Numbered from the stretch's first letter, positions 48,428 to 59,026 are shown. The stretch is 64,000 bases of DNA from Bartonella sp. AU55XJBT (GCF_028618525.1 NZ_JAQITC010000012.1:16964-80963), one strand, 5' to 3'. Program-made: numbers and translations. Notes: generated by a model not told the origin, from the letters alone.

Positions 48428-48919
48428 ATGATTTCTAAACCCAAAAATCCGAAAAAAGAACCCAAGAAAAAAAACCTCGTCATCATCGATGAGACACCAG
48501 AGTGTCGGCGTGCCGTTGCGTTCGCCGCACAACATGCCCAAAACACCAAGAGAACTTTGGTCTTGCTTTGTATTGTTGATAGTGCAGAATTTCAACATTT
48601 TTTGGGTGTAAACAATGTTATGCGTACAGAATCAACGCAAAGTGCTCATAAGATATTAGGAGACATTGCCAGTGAAGTCCGTACCACCCATGCACTGGAA
48701 ACAGAAATAGTGGTGCGTGAAGGAAAAAAAATTGATGAAATTTCTAAACTGATCGACGAAGATAAAAGAATTGCACTGATTGTTTTAGCTGCCAGTGGCC
48801 ATACAGAAGGACCAGGCCCCCTTGTTCAATTAATCGGAAATAGAGGGACAGCTTTTTCGATCCCTGTCATTGTCATTCCCAGCAATCTTGCGGATGAAGA
48901 TATTCAATCGATTGCTTAA
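48428..48919 (+). CDS. universal stress protein family protein
   Basis: The 163-residue protein has a Lys-rich start, then a Usp domain: KNLVIIDETPECRRAVAFAA, later VREGKKIDEISKLIDEDKR, and ASGHTEGPGPLVQLIGNRGTA near 125-145. The C-terminal GHxxGPGxLV loop is a variant of the ATP-binding G-2x-G-9x-G motif. It lies between trpS and the NifU-like gene, as in other Rhizobiales. It probably acts in stress adaptation in the cytoplasm. Confidence 0.88.
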   Translation: MISKPKNPKKEPKKKNLVIIDETPECRRAVAFAAQHAQNTKRTLVLLCIVDSAEFQHFLGVNNVMRTESTQSAHKILGDIASEVRTTHALETEIVVREGKKIDEISKLIDEDKRIALIVLAASGHTEGPGPLVQLIGNRGTAFSIPVIVIPSNLADEDIQSIA

Positions 48920-48979
48920 AAAATATAATATTTTAAAATGGTATGATTTTTCTGATCCTTCATGATAAAAGGAGAGATT

Positions 48980-49558
48980 ATGTTTATTCAAACTGAAACC
49001 ACCCCCAACCCTGCTACACTTAAATTTCTACCAGGGCGCGTGGTTCTTTCGGAGGGCGTCTTAGAATTCCGTAACCATGAAGAAGCAGCTAAAAACTCAC
49101 CTTTGGCAGCTAAACTGTTTAATATTCCCAATGTCAATGGTGTCTTTTTGGGCTATGATTTTATCACCATAAGCAAAAAAGAAGGGGAATGGCAACATCT
49201 CAAACCCATTATCTTAGGCACAATTATGGAACATTTTCTATCCAATGAGCCTGTCATCACCACCAGCGCGACAACACAAGCAAAAGCCCATGCCCTTAAC
49301 GAAGAATTTTATGACGAAAAAGACGCTGATATTGTTTTAACCATTAAAGAGCTACTTGAAACACGTATTCGTCCAGCCGTTGCCAATGATGGAGGCGATA
49401 TTACTTTTCGCGGGTTTGAAAATGGGATTGTTTACCTCAATATGCGGGGGGCCTGCGCTGGATGTCCCTCTTCAACAGCAACACTCAAACATGGGATTGA
49501 AAATCTTTTACGCCATTTTATCCCTGAAGTTTTAGGCGTTGAAGCCATGCCACAATAA
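48980..49558 (+). CDS. NifU-like Fe-S scaffold protein (Nfu type)
   Basis: The 192-residue protein has an N-terminal Nfu_N domain (MFIQTETTPNPATLKFLPG) and a C-terminal NifU-like domain with the cluster-binding CxxC in RGACAGCPSS near residues 158-167. It carries and donates iron-sulfur clusters to client enzymes. The ATG at 48980 with AGGAGAG in front is preferred over one 18 nt upstream. Confidence 0.92.
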   Translation: MFIQTETTPNPATLKFLPGRVVLSEGVLEFRNHEEAAKNSPLAAKLFNIPNVNGVFLGYDFITISKKEGEWQHLKPIILGTIMEHFLSNEPVITTSATTQAKAHALNEEFYDEKDADIVLTIKELLETRIRPAVANDGGDITFRGFENGIVYLNMRGACAGCPSSTATLKHGIENLLRHFIPEVLGVEAMPQ

Positions 49559-50578
49559 ATATTGATCTCAATAGGTAAAACGACCACACAGATTGTCTTT
49601 CTTTAACAGCGCTAGAAATATGAGGGTCAAAAATCTTGTGCTATTTTATCCCTCATAATTTTAGAGAGCAGCCATGCTGTTATAAAAGTACAATACGGTT
49701 TCAAAAAATCTGTACAATGATAGGTTTCTTATCATCTCCCCATAGACCTTTAAAGATCTAACCGCCCCCTTTAAGAAGCATAAGTGGTTTCAAGGAACGC
49801 ATCACATACATGCAAGGATAACGTAACGGCGGGGATGCCACTTTAAATTTATTTTGTCGCCCTTGTCATGCAACTTTATCCTCCAAAACAAGGAATTCAT
49901 TACAGCAAAAAAACAGTGTAAGACAGGGCACACACTTAGTCTCCCTTGTGTCCCATCATTTTCAGTATTTCCGACGACAAAATCCTGCAAAATGCTTCTG
50001 TAGCAAACGATCGACAAGGTTCACACTTTTTTACACCTTGAATGGGAATCCTGACAATCTTCTCCTTTTAATTCTGTTTATTGCATCAACCAAAATCATT
50101 GGCTTACCCATCACCAATTAGATGATCATCAAAACGATTTTTAAAATACCCCTTATAAAAATTTTTAAATATAAGGATGCAACATAGGAGCAAATATAAG
50201 AACTGTTGCAACATTGAGAACAGGTAAAGTATGTCATGATGTCGTCTTGCACTTTTATGAAACATAAAAATGATAACGCTCAACGGCGCTTGCCCTATAC
50301 CATTTTCATAAGTCTCATTACGAAAGAGGTTTAAACATCTTAAGAAAGATATTTTTTTAAAGATCATAGCGACTTTTTCTCTTCTTGAAATCAAGAATTT
50401 TCCCTCTATCATCGTCAATCTCAACTCCATAAATTAAGACGCAAAAATATCAAGATCTGTAAAAAATAAATACATTAAAGCCAAATCTATGAGAGTTGTT
50501 TTGGAAATGATCTGTTAAAAGCAAAATATGAAAATAGAAAACCAACGAAAAGCAAAACAATTGCAAGAGGATAAACAC
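49559..50578. other. non-coding stretch with repeat remnant
   Basis: About 1 kb with no supported gene. Around 50200-50430 it resembles the upstream repeat of the Brt cassettes (TATACCATT...TTAAGAAAGATATTTTTTTAAAG), but no RNA or XRE gene follows. It could be the scar of a lost cassette. Confidence 0.45.
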
Positions 50579-50914
50579 TTAAACTTTTTTAACAAATTCC
50601 GACTTTAAACCCATCTGTCCAATCCCAGGAATTTTGCAATCAATATTATGATCCCCGTCCACCAAGCGAATATTCTTGACCTTCGTCCCACCTTTTAAAA
50701 CAGAGGAAGCGCCTTTTACTTTCAGATCTTTTATCACCATAACGGTATCTCCATTGGTCAAGATTTGACCATTAGCATCATAAACAATCTCGGAAAGAAC
50801 AGTATCGTCGCTCTTTTGGGGCCATTCATGCGCGCATTCAGGACACACAAAATTTTCACCCTCTTCATAAGTATAAAGACAATCACAACGAGGACATTTG
50901 GGATATTGGGTCAT
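50579..50914 (-). CDS. PhnA-family zinc-ribbon protein (YjdM-like)
   Basis: The 111-residue protein has an N-terminal zinc ribbon CPRC...CPEC (residues about 6-30) followed by the PhnA domain ([41 protein letters not shown]). Despite the old name, the family is not a phosphonate hydrolase in most bacteria and its role is unclear. The ATG at 50914 has GAGGGG upstream and is preferred over the one at 50941. Confidence 0.88.
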   Translation of the reverse strand: MTQYPKCPRCDCLYTYEEGENFVCPECAHEWPQKSDDTVLSEIVYDANGQILTNGDTVMVIKDLKVKGASSVLKGGTKVKNIRLVDGDHNIDCKIPGIGQMGLKSEFVKKV

Positions 50915-51201
50915 AAATTCCCCTCTTTTAAGAAAAATCATTCACAATAACTGGTCATAAAGCAAGAAGAGCTTATTGTCCATTATTTTAGAAAACCATG
51001 TTCTTTTATTTCCCCTCAATCCGCCCCCTATGTTCATAAATGCGATCATCCCATACAACAATCGATGCCTTTAATAAGGATGATCGATCATTGCACAATA
51101 CCCCCGTAGACCATAAGATTCTCTTATATTGAATCAACCAACGCCTTTCGAAGGTAATCAATCACGATATCCTTGCAAGTCAGAAAAACATTCCAATGAT
51201 C

Positions 51202-52830
51202 TCATGTAATAATATCAGGATGGTCTCGTCCCAATTCTTGTTGTATGTTCAACAGTTTTAGGGCCACCTGTTGCAAAGGCTGCAGAACGTCTTGGGGATT
51301 TAAATTATGTCTGCGCGGATCCCTTTCATATTGTTCAAAATAAAGCCGTAAGGTAGCGCCTAGCGTCCCTGTCCCTGATAAACGGACCACCAACCGTGCG
51401 CCATTCTCGAAAAAAATACGGATACCTTGCCGCGTGCTAATGCTCTGATCAACAGGATCATGATAGGTAAAATCATCTGCTTTTTTGACCAAAAATCCAG
51501 CAATTTCTGTTCCAGCTTGTGGTAAATGCCCCCGCAAGTGTTCGAGTAAAGCCAAAGTTTTATCTTCTTCAACTTCTTCATAATCATGACGCAGTGCGTA
51601 AAAGCGCCCATAGGTACGCCAATGCTGTTGCACAATTTGTGCAACAGTTTTCCCTGTTACTGCTAAAAGATTTAACCAAAATAAGACAGCCCATAAACCA
51701 TCTTTTTCACGGATATGATGAGAGCCGGTTCCAAAGCTTTCTTCACCACAAAAGGTTACTTTCTCCGCATCCAGAAGCGTTCCAAAAAACTTCCACCCTG
51801 TTGGCGTTTCAAAAAAGTTTAATCCGAGTTTTTCAGCAACCAAATCCGCAGCAGGCGTTGTTGGCATAGAGCGAGCAACCCCTACAATGCCTTTTTGATA
51901 ACCTTTAATGAGGTGTGCATTCTCCACCATAATCGCCAAAGAATCCGAAGGTGAGACATATTGCCCACGTCCAATAATGAGGTTACGGTCGCCATCACCA
52001 TCAGATGCGGCGCCAAGGTCTGGCCCCTGCTCCGACATCAATAAATCATAAAGAGCCTTAGCATAAACCAAATTGGGATCTGGATGACCACCTCCAAAAT
52101 CTGGCAAAGGAATTCCATTGACCACCGTCCCTTTAGAAAATCCTAAGCATTTTTCAAAAATTTCATGGGCATAAGGCCCTGTTACCGCATGCATAGCATC
52201 AAACCGCAAAGTAAGACCTTTAGCCACAGCCTTGGCAATACAATCAAAATCAAAAATCTCCTGCATCAAAGCAACATAATCGGCAACAGGATCAATAATC
52301 TCAATCTGCATCTCTCCCATAAAGGTTATCCCTTGCCGATCTAAATTAACATCTGGCGCTTCAAAAATTTTATAAAAGGAAAGACGTTGCGATGTTGCAA
52401 AAATAGCCTCACATAAAGAATTCGGTGCAGGTCCACCGTTGGCAATATTGTATTTTATCCCACAATCTCCCTCTAGCCCCCCAGGATTATGGCTTGCAGA
52501 AAGAATAACCCCACCATGCGCACGGTATTTACGGATAAGATGTGAAACAGCAGGCGTAGAAAGAATACCGCCCCTTCCCATTTTAACACGAGAAACGCCA
52601 TGCGCTGCTGCCATCTTCAACACAATCTGAAGGAGTGTCCGATTAAAGGAGCGCCCATCCCCCCCAAGAATCAACAGCTTTCCTTCAAGAGGTCCAATAT
52701 TATCAAAAAGAGACTGTATAAAATTTTCCACATAATGGGGTTGTTGAAACACAGACACCTTTTTGCGTAACCCAGATGTTCCCGGTTTTTGCCCCTCAAA
52801 AGCTGTGGTCAAAATTGTCTTTATGGTCAT
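51202..52830 (-). CDS. pgm: phosphoglucomutase
   Basis: The 542-residue enzyme interconverts glucose-1-phosphate and glucose-6-phosphate, linking glycolysis to surface polysaccharide synthesis. The active-site serine loop is LSASHNPGG, the metal-binding loop is ASDGDGDRN, the sugar-binding loop is CGEESFGTGS, and the phosphate-binding loop near the C-terminus is RLSGTGT. The length and motif order match the alpha-D-phosphohexomutase family, Pgm branch. Single-gene unit on the minus strand. Confidence 0.95.
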   Translation of the reverse strand: MTIKTILTTAFEGQKPGTSGLRKKVSVFQQPHYVENFIQSLFDNIGPLEGKLLILGGDGRSFNRTLLQIVLKMAAAHGVSRVKMGRGGILSTPAVSHLIRKYRAHGGVILSASHNPGGLEGDCGIKYNIANGGPAPNSLCEAIFATSQRLSFYKIFEAPDVNLDRQGITFMGEMQIEIIDPVADYVALMQEIFDFDCIAKAVAKGLTLRFDAMHAVTGPYAHEIFEKCLGFSKGTVVNGIPLPDFGGGHPDPNLVYAKALYDLLMSEQGPDLGAASDGDGDRNLIIGRGQYVSPSDSLAIMVENAHLIKGYQKGIVGVARSMPTTPAADLVAEKLGLNFFETPTGWKFFGTLLDAEKVTFCGEESFGTGSHHIREKDGLWAVLFWLNLLAVTGKTVAQIVQQHWRTYGRFYALRHDYEEVEEDKTLALLEHLRGHLPQAGTEIAGFLVKKADDFTYHDPVDQSISTRQGIRIFFENGARLVVRLSGTGTLGATLRLYFEQYERDPRRHNLNPQDVLQPLQQVALKLLNIQQELGRDHPDIIT

Positions 52831-53048
52831 TGGTCATACCTTCATATTCTTTCCTTTAATTTTAAAATGAAGAGTATTCAAAGTCGACTATTAATTCCAC
52901 TTGACGCACGTGTGAAATATTTGCACACTTGCCAGAGATCAGAATTTTTTAAGAAGCCCTTTTATTTAAAACGCTCTTTCCCATATGGTTTTAGATATGA
53001 AGGCTGTTTTAAAACGCAATTTTCGTAAAAAAATACAGGAGCATCCTT

Positions 53049-53573
53049 ATGATGAAAAAAACAGTTCCCAATGTTACATTTCATACACGTGTACGCGATG
53101 AATCAGTGAGTGGAGATAATCCTTATCGGTGGCAAGAAGTTAACAGCGATGCTTACTTTAAAGGAAAGCGTGTTATTCTTTTTTCTCTTCCTGGCGCTTT
53201 TACCCCTACTTGCTCAAACTTTCAGCTGCCTGATTTTGAAAAACTCTATCATGAATTTAAACAAGCTGGTATTGATGAAATTTATTGCCTTTCCGTCAAT
53301 GATGCTTTTGTCATGAATGCTTGGGGAAAAGAACAAAATCTCAAAAACGTAAAGTTAATTCCCGATGGCTCTGGTGAATTCACGCGCAAAATGGGTATGC
53401 TGGTTGCAAAAGACAATATTGGTTTCGGCATGCGATCATGGCGCTATGCTGCTGTTATTCATGACGGTGTGGTTGAGCAATGGTTCGAAGAGCCAGGTTT
53501 TTCAGACAATTGTGCAACCGATCCTTATGAAGTTTCTTCACCACAAAATGTTTTAAAAGCTTTAAAAAGCTAA
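53049..53573 (+). CDS. peroxiredoxin (Prx5/AhpE-like)
   Basis: The 174-residue thiol peroxidase has the peroxidatic Cys in PGAFTPTCS near residue 56, and Arg in MRSWRYA. A second Cys in SDNCATDPYE near residue 157 could resolve the disulfide. Such proteins reduce hydrogen peroxide and alkyl hydroperoxides in the cytoplasm, often with glutathione or thioredoxin. An AGGAG-like site precedes the ATG. A clear bidirectional hairpin terminator follows. Confidence 0.92.
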   Translation: MMKKTVPNVTFHTRVRDESVSGDNPYRWQEVNSDAYFKGKRVILFSLPGAFTPTCSNFQLPDFEKLYHEFKQAGIDEIYCLSVNDAFVMNAWGKEQNLKNVKLIPDGSGEFTRKMGMLVAKDNIGFGMRSWRYAAVIHDGVVEQWFEEPGFSDNCATDPYEVSSPQNVLKALKS

Positions 53574-53604
53574 TTCCAACTAAAAACCGTCTATTTAAAT
53601 TTTT

Positions 53605-53650
53605 ACAACACAAATTTTCCTAGAAAAGGGAATTTGTGTTGTTTCTATTT
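53605..53650. terminator. hairpin terminator after the peroxiredoxin gene
   Basis: ACAACACAAATT (53605-53616) pairs perfectly with AATTTGTGTTGT (53631-53642). Short T- and A-rich runs on each side would let it work in both directions. hisS, however, ends about 140 nt further on. Confidence 0.75.
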
Positions 53651-53785
53651 TTAAAAGCATCTATTCGTGATAGCATCTTGATTAATAATGATCATTTAAG
53701 CTTTCTTCAACTTCCCCCCTTAAAATATCGTAAAATTGAAGGGGAAATATTCAAGCTCTTCGCAGCAATCGCTTTCACAAAACCA

Positions 53786-55273
53786 TTACCATTTTTGGGC
53801 TGATAAAATATTTTGCACCGTTTGCACCAATTGCTCTTCATCAACCATCACTTGCGCAGGACGGCTTTCACGCCATGTTTGATTATCCTTAATTTCATGA
53901 GACAAACGCGCCCCTTCAATCAAATCTTTGATCTGTATTTTTCCACTCTCACGTTCTTGTGTGCCTTGGATCACCACACAAGGAGCTTTGCGCCGATCTG
54001 CATATTTCATCTGCGCTTTAATTCCCGATGCCCCTAAATAAAGTTCCGCACAAATTCCCGCATTTCGCAATTTCATTACCATTTTTTGATAGCGTGCAAT
54101 AGCTTGTGGCTCTTTATCCATCATCAACACCACAACGGGTCCAAGAGTATTTTTTGCTGGCAATTTCCCAAGATTTTGCAAGGCCGCGATCAAACGTGAA
54201 ACGCCTATTGAAAAACCTGTTGCCGGAATATTTTCCCCGCGAAAACGCGCGACCAACCCATCATAACGCCCCCCTCCCCCAACAGAGCCAAAGACAACTT
54301 TTTGCCCATCATCATTGAGAACATCAAAAAGCAATGCTGCCTCAAAAACAGGTCCCGTATAATATTCCAATCCACGAACCACCGAAGGGTCAATTTTAAT
54401 GCGATTGTGATACCCATTGGCAGCAAAGATTGTTTGCATTTCCTCAAGCTCGCCAATCCCTTCAAGTCCTTGCGCACTCTGACCAACGATTTTTCTGAGG
54501 GCATCAAGCGTTTCTTCTGCCGTTTTTGCTTCTATCGTGAGTAAGGAAAGAATACATTCAATCTCTTTATCTTGAAGCTCAGCCCCTTTTGTAAAATCAC
54601 CACTTTCATCCAAACGTCCCTTGCCTAAAAGCGAACGCACACCTTCAGGACCAAATTTATCCAGTTTATCCATGGCTCGAAGAACCGTTAAGCGCTTTTC
54701 ACTCTGCCCGCTTTCCCCTAAGCCAATCAACTGCAAAACACTTTCCAGAATTTTTCGGTTATTCAAACGAATGGCATACTCATGCGGCTGAATACCTAAT
54801 TTTTCCAAACTATCTGCTGCCATCATACAAATTTCAGCATCTGCTGCAACGGTTGGTGTTCCGACAATATCTGCATCAAATTGCATAAATTGCCGAAACC
54901 GCCCTGGACCTGGCTTTTCATTGCGAAAAACAAACCCCAACCGATAACTGCGATAAGGTTTTGGTAACGTTTCAAAATTTTCAGCAAAATGACGAGCAAG
55001 AGGAGCCGTCAGATCATAGCGCAAAGACATCCATTGCTCATCATCATCTTGGAGCGAAAAGACCCCTGCATTGGGACGATCTGAATCCGGTAAAAACTTC
55101 CCCAACACATCCGTATATTCAAAAATGGGTGTTTCAAGGGCTTCAAAACCGTAAAGTTCATAAACTTCACGAATTTGCGCAATCATAGTTTCGCTTGCAT
55201 ACAATTGTGCACTTGTACGATCCACAAAACCACGGGGTAAACGGGCTTTGGTTTTTTCTTGTTTTAATGACAT
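53786..55273 (-). CDS. hisS: histidyl-tRNA synthetase
   Basis: The 495-residue class II synthetase charges tRNA-His. Motif 2 is [19 protein letters not shown], and the His-specific motifs are [12 protein letters not shown] and [12 protein letters not shown]-terminal anticodon-binding domain starts near residue 400. The start at 55273 ([16 protein letters not shown]) matches the family; an ATG 39 nt upstream adds unusual residues. Confidence 0.95.
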   Translation of the reverse strand: MSLKQEKTKARLPRGFVDRTSAQLYASETMIAQIREVYELYGFEALETPIFEYTDVLGKFLPDSDRPNAGVFSLQDDDEQWMSLRYDLTAPLARHFAENFETLPKPYRSYRLGFVFRNEKPGPGRFRQFMQFDADIVGTPTVAADAEICMMAADSLEKLGIQPHEYAIRLNNRKILESVLQLIGLGESGQSEKRLTVLRAMDKLDKFGPEGVRSLLGKGRLDESGDFTKGAELQDKEIECILSLLTIEAKTAEETLDALRKIVGQSAQGLEGIGELEEMQTIFAANGYHNRIKIDPSVVRGLEYYTGPVFEAALLFDVLNDDGQKVVFGSVGGGGRYDGLVARFRGENIPATGFSIGVSRLIAALQNLGKLPAKNTLGPVVVLMMDKEPQAIARYQKMVMKLRNAGICAELYLGASGIKAQMKYADRRKAPCVVIQGTQERESGKIQIKDLIEGARLSHEIKDNQTWRESRPAQVMVDEEQLVQTVQNILSAQKW

Positions 55274-55647
55274 GTTATTCTCTAGCAACAATAGACGTTT
55301 ACAGATAACCATTATCCCATAGCAACAAACGCTGCAATGACTTTATCACCCTCAAAGCTTTTAACAACATGTTAGAAGCTTTCTATTGTCGACGGTTCAG
55401 TAGAACTTTAAAAACCTTTAAAGATCAAAGCGAAACAAGCGCATTATTGCCATAAGATGTTTCTAGATACTTTCACGAGTCTTTATGAAGAGACGTCGCT
55501 CATCTATTCATATAAAGACAGCAGGGCATAAGCAAGACAAGACAGCGGGCTGTTTACAAATGATTTTTTTAAAAAATTCAGTGTGCGTGAAAAATCCTCA
55601 TCTTTTAAGATAAGAAGGAAATAGAAAGAAGGGAGCGCCATACATCA
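55274..55647. other. non-coding gap
   Basis: About 370 nt between hisS and the XRE pseudogene. I see no gene or repeat array. Confidence 0.4.
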
Positions 55648-56005
55648 TATATTCTGATCAGAAATCAACTTTAAAATGGCTTTTTGTTTGACAAAGATCA
55701 GGACTCTAAAACTTTTTAAAAGCAAATATTCTTCTCTGTTTGAGGCAATTTCATCATAATGGTATGAAGCATTTTCGTTTGTGATGATATCCGTGTAAAA
55801 AAAAGAAACCGGAACATTCAAAATATCAGAGATTTTCTTTAAACGTCCTGCGCTTACACGATTTAAGCCTTTTTCATACTTTTGAATTTGTTAAAACTTA
55901 CCTCTAAAACGTCTCCTAATGTTTTTTGAGACATTCCCAACATTTTTCGCTTCAAGCGAATTTTTTTCCGACAAAAAGATCAATATTAAGGTTTTGAGCT
56001 TGCAT
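55648..56005 (-). pseudogene. XRE regulator pseudogene (Brt cassette copy 3)
   Basis: The region matches the regulators at 5821 and 18247 over their whole length. From the conserved start (MQAQNLNIDLFVG, ATG at 56005) a missing C after GTCGG shifts the frame within 15 codons. A second missing base in the TTTTCAACAAAT segment shifts it again. The last codon region is also altered, with ATCAGAATAT where the others have ATCAGAATTAA. No functional HTH protein can be read. Confidence 0.85.
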
Positions 56006-56009
56006 TTGC

Positions 56010-56215
56010 CCCCTCCGGTTGCGAGCGCCCTTGCATTGGTATTCCGAGAGCTTGAAAACACTCAATCCGAGTCAGCATCCCGCTTTTAGTGCTGGGAAGC
56101 ACTTGGACAGTGCAAAATTCCTCGGAATTCTAAGACACCCATAAAGTGGGTTCATTTTTACGCTCGGATTTAAGGTTTTCAAGGCCCACTTAGTCGTTGC
56201 ATAGACGACCAAAAA
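56010..56215 (-). ncRNA. Brt-family structured RNA, copy 3 (next to a pseudogene)
   Basis: Read on the minus strand, CTTGAAAAC/GTTTTCAAG (arms at 56175-56183 and 56051-56059) and AATCCGAG/CTCGGATT (arms at 56163-56170 and 56064-56071) keep the outer stems of copies 1 and 2 with different bases. The central palindrome is worn (CTTAGAATTCCGAGG), and the final GCGAG/CTCGC hairpin has a mismatch (GCAAG). The main fold has been kept, although the coupled regulator is broken. Confidence 0.6.
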
Positions 56216-56579
56216 CATCTCTTAATGTGTAAAATAATTTCAGGATTTTAGCCATAAAAATAGTTTTTCAGAAAATTGCAGAATTTATTTTTCATGAGAA
56301 GTTATCGACTCCTCAAATTCTTGAACACGCACGCATATCCTCAAGCCTCCCATTTCACGAAAGGACCTCACCCTTATTTCTTAAACGCGCCCTCTAGATA
56401 GGGTCCTTAATCAATAAAAGCAGCTTTTATTTTATCCTTCAGGCGAGCCCTGAGCGAATAATTCTTCTGCTATCCCATAAAACCATCGTCATTGAGAGAA
56501 GAGAGTCCCTATGCGAAGTCAGAAAGTGGAGCTTTTTTATAAGGAAGAGCCTTCTCCCTTAGAGCAAGAGCCCAAAAAA
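56216..56579. other. non-coding gap
   Basis: About 360 nt; the left 70 nt are the upstream edge of Brt cassette copy 3. The rest shows no supported gene. Confidence 0.4.
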
Positions 56580-57425
56580 TTAAGAGAGAAGCGTGTTTTT
56601 AGATTGCTCAGCAAAATTATGAATGATATTTTTTAAATCAACAGGATTTCGACCAACCTCTGTAATTGACCTTGAAATTGAAGGAATAATATTCTGCCAT
56701 AGCCTTTGAGGAAATTGCTGGGTTAATTGTGTTATTGTTCCCCCTTGAGCCCCAATGCCTGGAACAAGAAACAAGCTATTTTTTAGCTGTTCAATTGTCT
56801 CTTTTGCGTCACAGCCTAATGTTGCGCCAATCACTGCCCCGATAGGCCCAATATGGCGATATTGACTTGAAGATTGGCTATTGTATGCAAAAATACGCTG
56901 CGCCAAATGAACAGAAACCGTTTGATCGCCAATGCGAGCATTTCGAATTTGTCTTCCCTCTGGATTAGACGATTGAACAACCATAAAAACAGCCGTTTTT
57001 GTTTCTTCTGCAATCTTTATCAAAGGAATGAGAGCATCAAACCCTAAAAAAGGATTGACTGTTATAGCATCGGCTTTGAAGGGACTATTGGCACCAAGCC
57101 AAGCTTTACCGTAAGCTTCAGCGGTAGAGCCAATATCCCCTCTTTTTGTATCAACGAGAACCAACAAACCTTGTTTTTGTGCATTTTCAATAAGTTCTTT
57201 CAAAATTTGGAGTCCTTCCACCCCATATAACTCAAAAAATGCGGCTTGCGGCTTTATGATCCCCACCTTCCCCACAACCGCTGTTAAGAGGATATCGCAA
57301 AAATCTCTTAGACCTTTATCATCGCAGCTCAAATTCCATGATTGCAAAACTTTATGACTCGGATCAAAACCAACACAAAGGGGGCCATATTTTTCACTAT
57401 TTTTAAAAAAAGCTGAACAAAACAT
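56580..57425 (-). CDS. pyrF: orotidine 5'-phosphate decarboxylase, type 2
   Basis: The 281-residue enzyme converts OMP to UMP, the last step of pyrimidine synthesis. PLCVGFDPS is near the start, the catalytic VDTKRGDIGSTA near residues 90-105, AITVNPFLGFDAL follows, and VPGIGAQGG forms the phosphate loop. The length and DTKRGDIGSTAEAYG form are typical of the longer type 2 enzymes, not the 230-residue PyrF usual in alphaproteobacteria; this may point to horizontal origin. The start at 57425 (MFCSAFFKNS) is one of two close ATGs, the other at 57440. A C10/G10 run lies about 80 nt upstream. Confidence 0.9.
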   Translation of the reverse strand: MFCSAFFKNSEKYGPLCVGFDPSHKVLQSWNLSCDDKGLRDFCDILLTAVVGKVGIIKPQAAFFELYGVEGLQILKELIENAQKQGLLVLVDTKRGDIGSTAEAYGKAWLGANSPFKADAITVNPFLGFDALIPLIKIAEETKTAVFMVVQSSNPEGRQIRNARIGDQTVSVHLAQRIFAYNSQSSSQYRHIGPIGAVIGATLGCDAKETIEQLKNSLFLVPGIGAQGGTITQLTQQFPQRLWQNIIPSISRSITEVGRNPVDLKNIIHNFAEQSKNTLLS

Positions 57426-57504
57426 TTGATATCCTAACACGGTCTCTCTTTAAATTTTTTGATACAATCAAAAAGAAAAGCATTTGTCAAAAGAATACAA
57501 TCCT

Positions 57505-57514
57505 CCCCCCCCCC
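57505..57514. repeat. C10 homopolymer upstream of pyrF
   Basis: Ten C in a row (G10 on the pyrF strand) lie about 80 nt before the pyrF start, in a very AT-rich neighbourhood. Such runs are prone to slippage. The position would suit spacing changes in a promoter or 5' leader. The rest of the 57426-57949 gap holds no supported gene. Confidence 0.7.
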
Positions 57515-57949
57515 AAGAAAGCACTCTCATACATTGCTCTCATAGACAAACTCTGCTCTTGCTTAATTGAAAGATATTCCCATTCACAAGGCTTATCGCA
57601 TGTTGATCGATCAAGACACTTTTATCAACCAAGACGTTGTCATAAGACACAAATTCAAACTTGATGACAGAATAGGAACAAAAAAAACATTCCATATTAC
57701 TTTGTTCTATACCCTCGTAAAGCCCCCCATTTTATCACTTTCACGCCCCTTTTTTTACACTCAACTAAAATGCTCGATAAATGCGCTTTAAACAAAAATT
57801 AAAAAACGCTCCACCATGATGTTTGCAATCTTAACTTGAGATCTCTCCGATTCACCTTGTAGCAGCTAAATTGTCCATTATGGACCATAAATTTGGAACA
57901 TAATTGGCAAAAAGACATTGTATCTCCAGCATATTCAAGGAGATAAAAC

Positions 57950-59026
57950 ATGGAAACCCGCATTCCTGAAAAAACACCTTTCGATACGAATTTTCTAGAA
58001 GAAACATCTCTAGACACAAAATATTCATTTTTTCATACCCCTATTTCATGGTCCGCCATTTTTGCTGGACTGGTTACGGCTCTTGCCACCTCAATCTGCC
58101 TCTCTTTTCTCATAGCAGCTTTAGGCTTAAGTCAAATGGACTTTACTTCGTCCTCCCCTTTTAGAGGTTCTTTTCTCTCGATGGGCATTGGGTCTCTTAT
58201 CGTTATGGTGATCAGTCTTGCAAGTGGCGGTTTTATAGCGGGACGTTTTGCTGAAATCTCTGGAGCTCTTCATGGTTTTTTAACTTGGGCTCTCGTAACA
58301 CTGCTGATGACATTCCAAGCCATTCACGTGGTTTCTAGTACAGCAAACTTAAGCGCTAAAGCGGTTGGAAAAAGCACTTCTATGATAGAACAAACCGTCG
58401 ACAGCCTCCCCTCCCTCCTTTCAAAAATCAACAGCGAAAGTTTTGAAAAGTTTTTTGCAGAAAACCGTGACAATGGGATTAATTTTGATAAACTGGGCAA
58501 TGAATTGCGCACCCTTCTCCACAAAAGCGATATTCCGGCTCTCAATCCTGATCGCTTAAAACAAACTTATCAAGCTGCACTCAACGATATTGGTTCTGCA
58601 ATAACCGCTTTCAAAAATGATCCTTCGCATTATCGCACCACTCTGAAAAATCTAGGGGATCGCCTTTCTGATCGCATAGAAGCTCTGACAGAAAAATTTA
58701 ATCAAAGTGATATCATCAAAGCCCTCATGAACAATGACATGTCGCATACAGATGCACAAACAGCAGCCAACCGTGCCCTTCATGTCTATCAAGGGGCAGA
58801 GGAAAAAACAGAACAAACCCTCAAAGCACTAGAAAAACAAGCTGATACCTTATCACAAAAGCTTGATACACAAGCAAAAAATGCCCTTTACGTAGCTGAT
58901 AAAGCCACAACAAAAGCATCACATATGGGATGGTGGGGCTTTTTAGGCAGTCTGATAGGCGCCATCATTTCCAGTGTTTGTGGTTATTATGGTTACAGAA
59001 GCCGCAAGGATATTTTCAAACTTTAA
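57950..59026 (+). CDS. conserved membrane protein with coiled-coil loop
   Basis: The 358-residue protein has a polar start and three hydrophobic helices near residues 35-58, 78-105 and 108-132 (AIFAGLVTALATSICLSFLI; GIGSLIVMVISLASGGFIAG; GFLTWALVTLLMTFQAIH). A long charged, helical region (about 150-320) follows, with a final helix near 325-348 and an RSRKD end. AAGGAGATAAA lies in front of the ATG. No catalytic motif is seen. The layout resembles membrane proteins of the alphaproteobacterial PhnA-like type, but I do not assign a function. A terminator follows. Confidence 0.8.
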   Translation: METRIPEKTPFDTNFLEETSLDTKYSFFHTPISWSAIFAGLVTALATSICLSFLIAALGLSQMDFTSSSPFRGSFLSMGIGSLIVMVISLASGGFIAGRFAEISGALHGFLTWALVTLLMTFQAIHVVSSTANLSAKAVGKSTSMIEQTVDSLPSLLSKINSESFEKFFAENRDNGINFDKLGNELRTLLHKSDIPALNPDRLKQTYQAALNDIGSAITAFKNDPSHYRTTLKNLGDRLSDRIEALTEKFNQSDIIKALMNNDMSHTDAQTAANRALHVYQGAEEKTEQTLKALEKQADTLSQKLDTQAKNALYVADKATTKASHMGWWGFLGSLIGAIISSVCGYYGYRSRKDIFKL

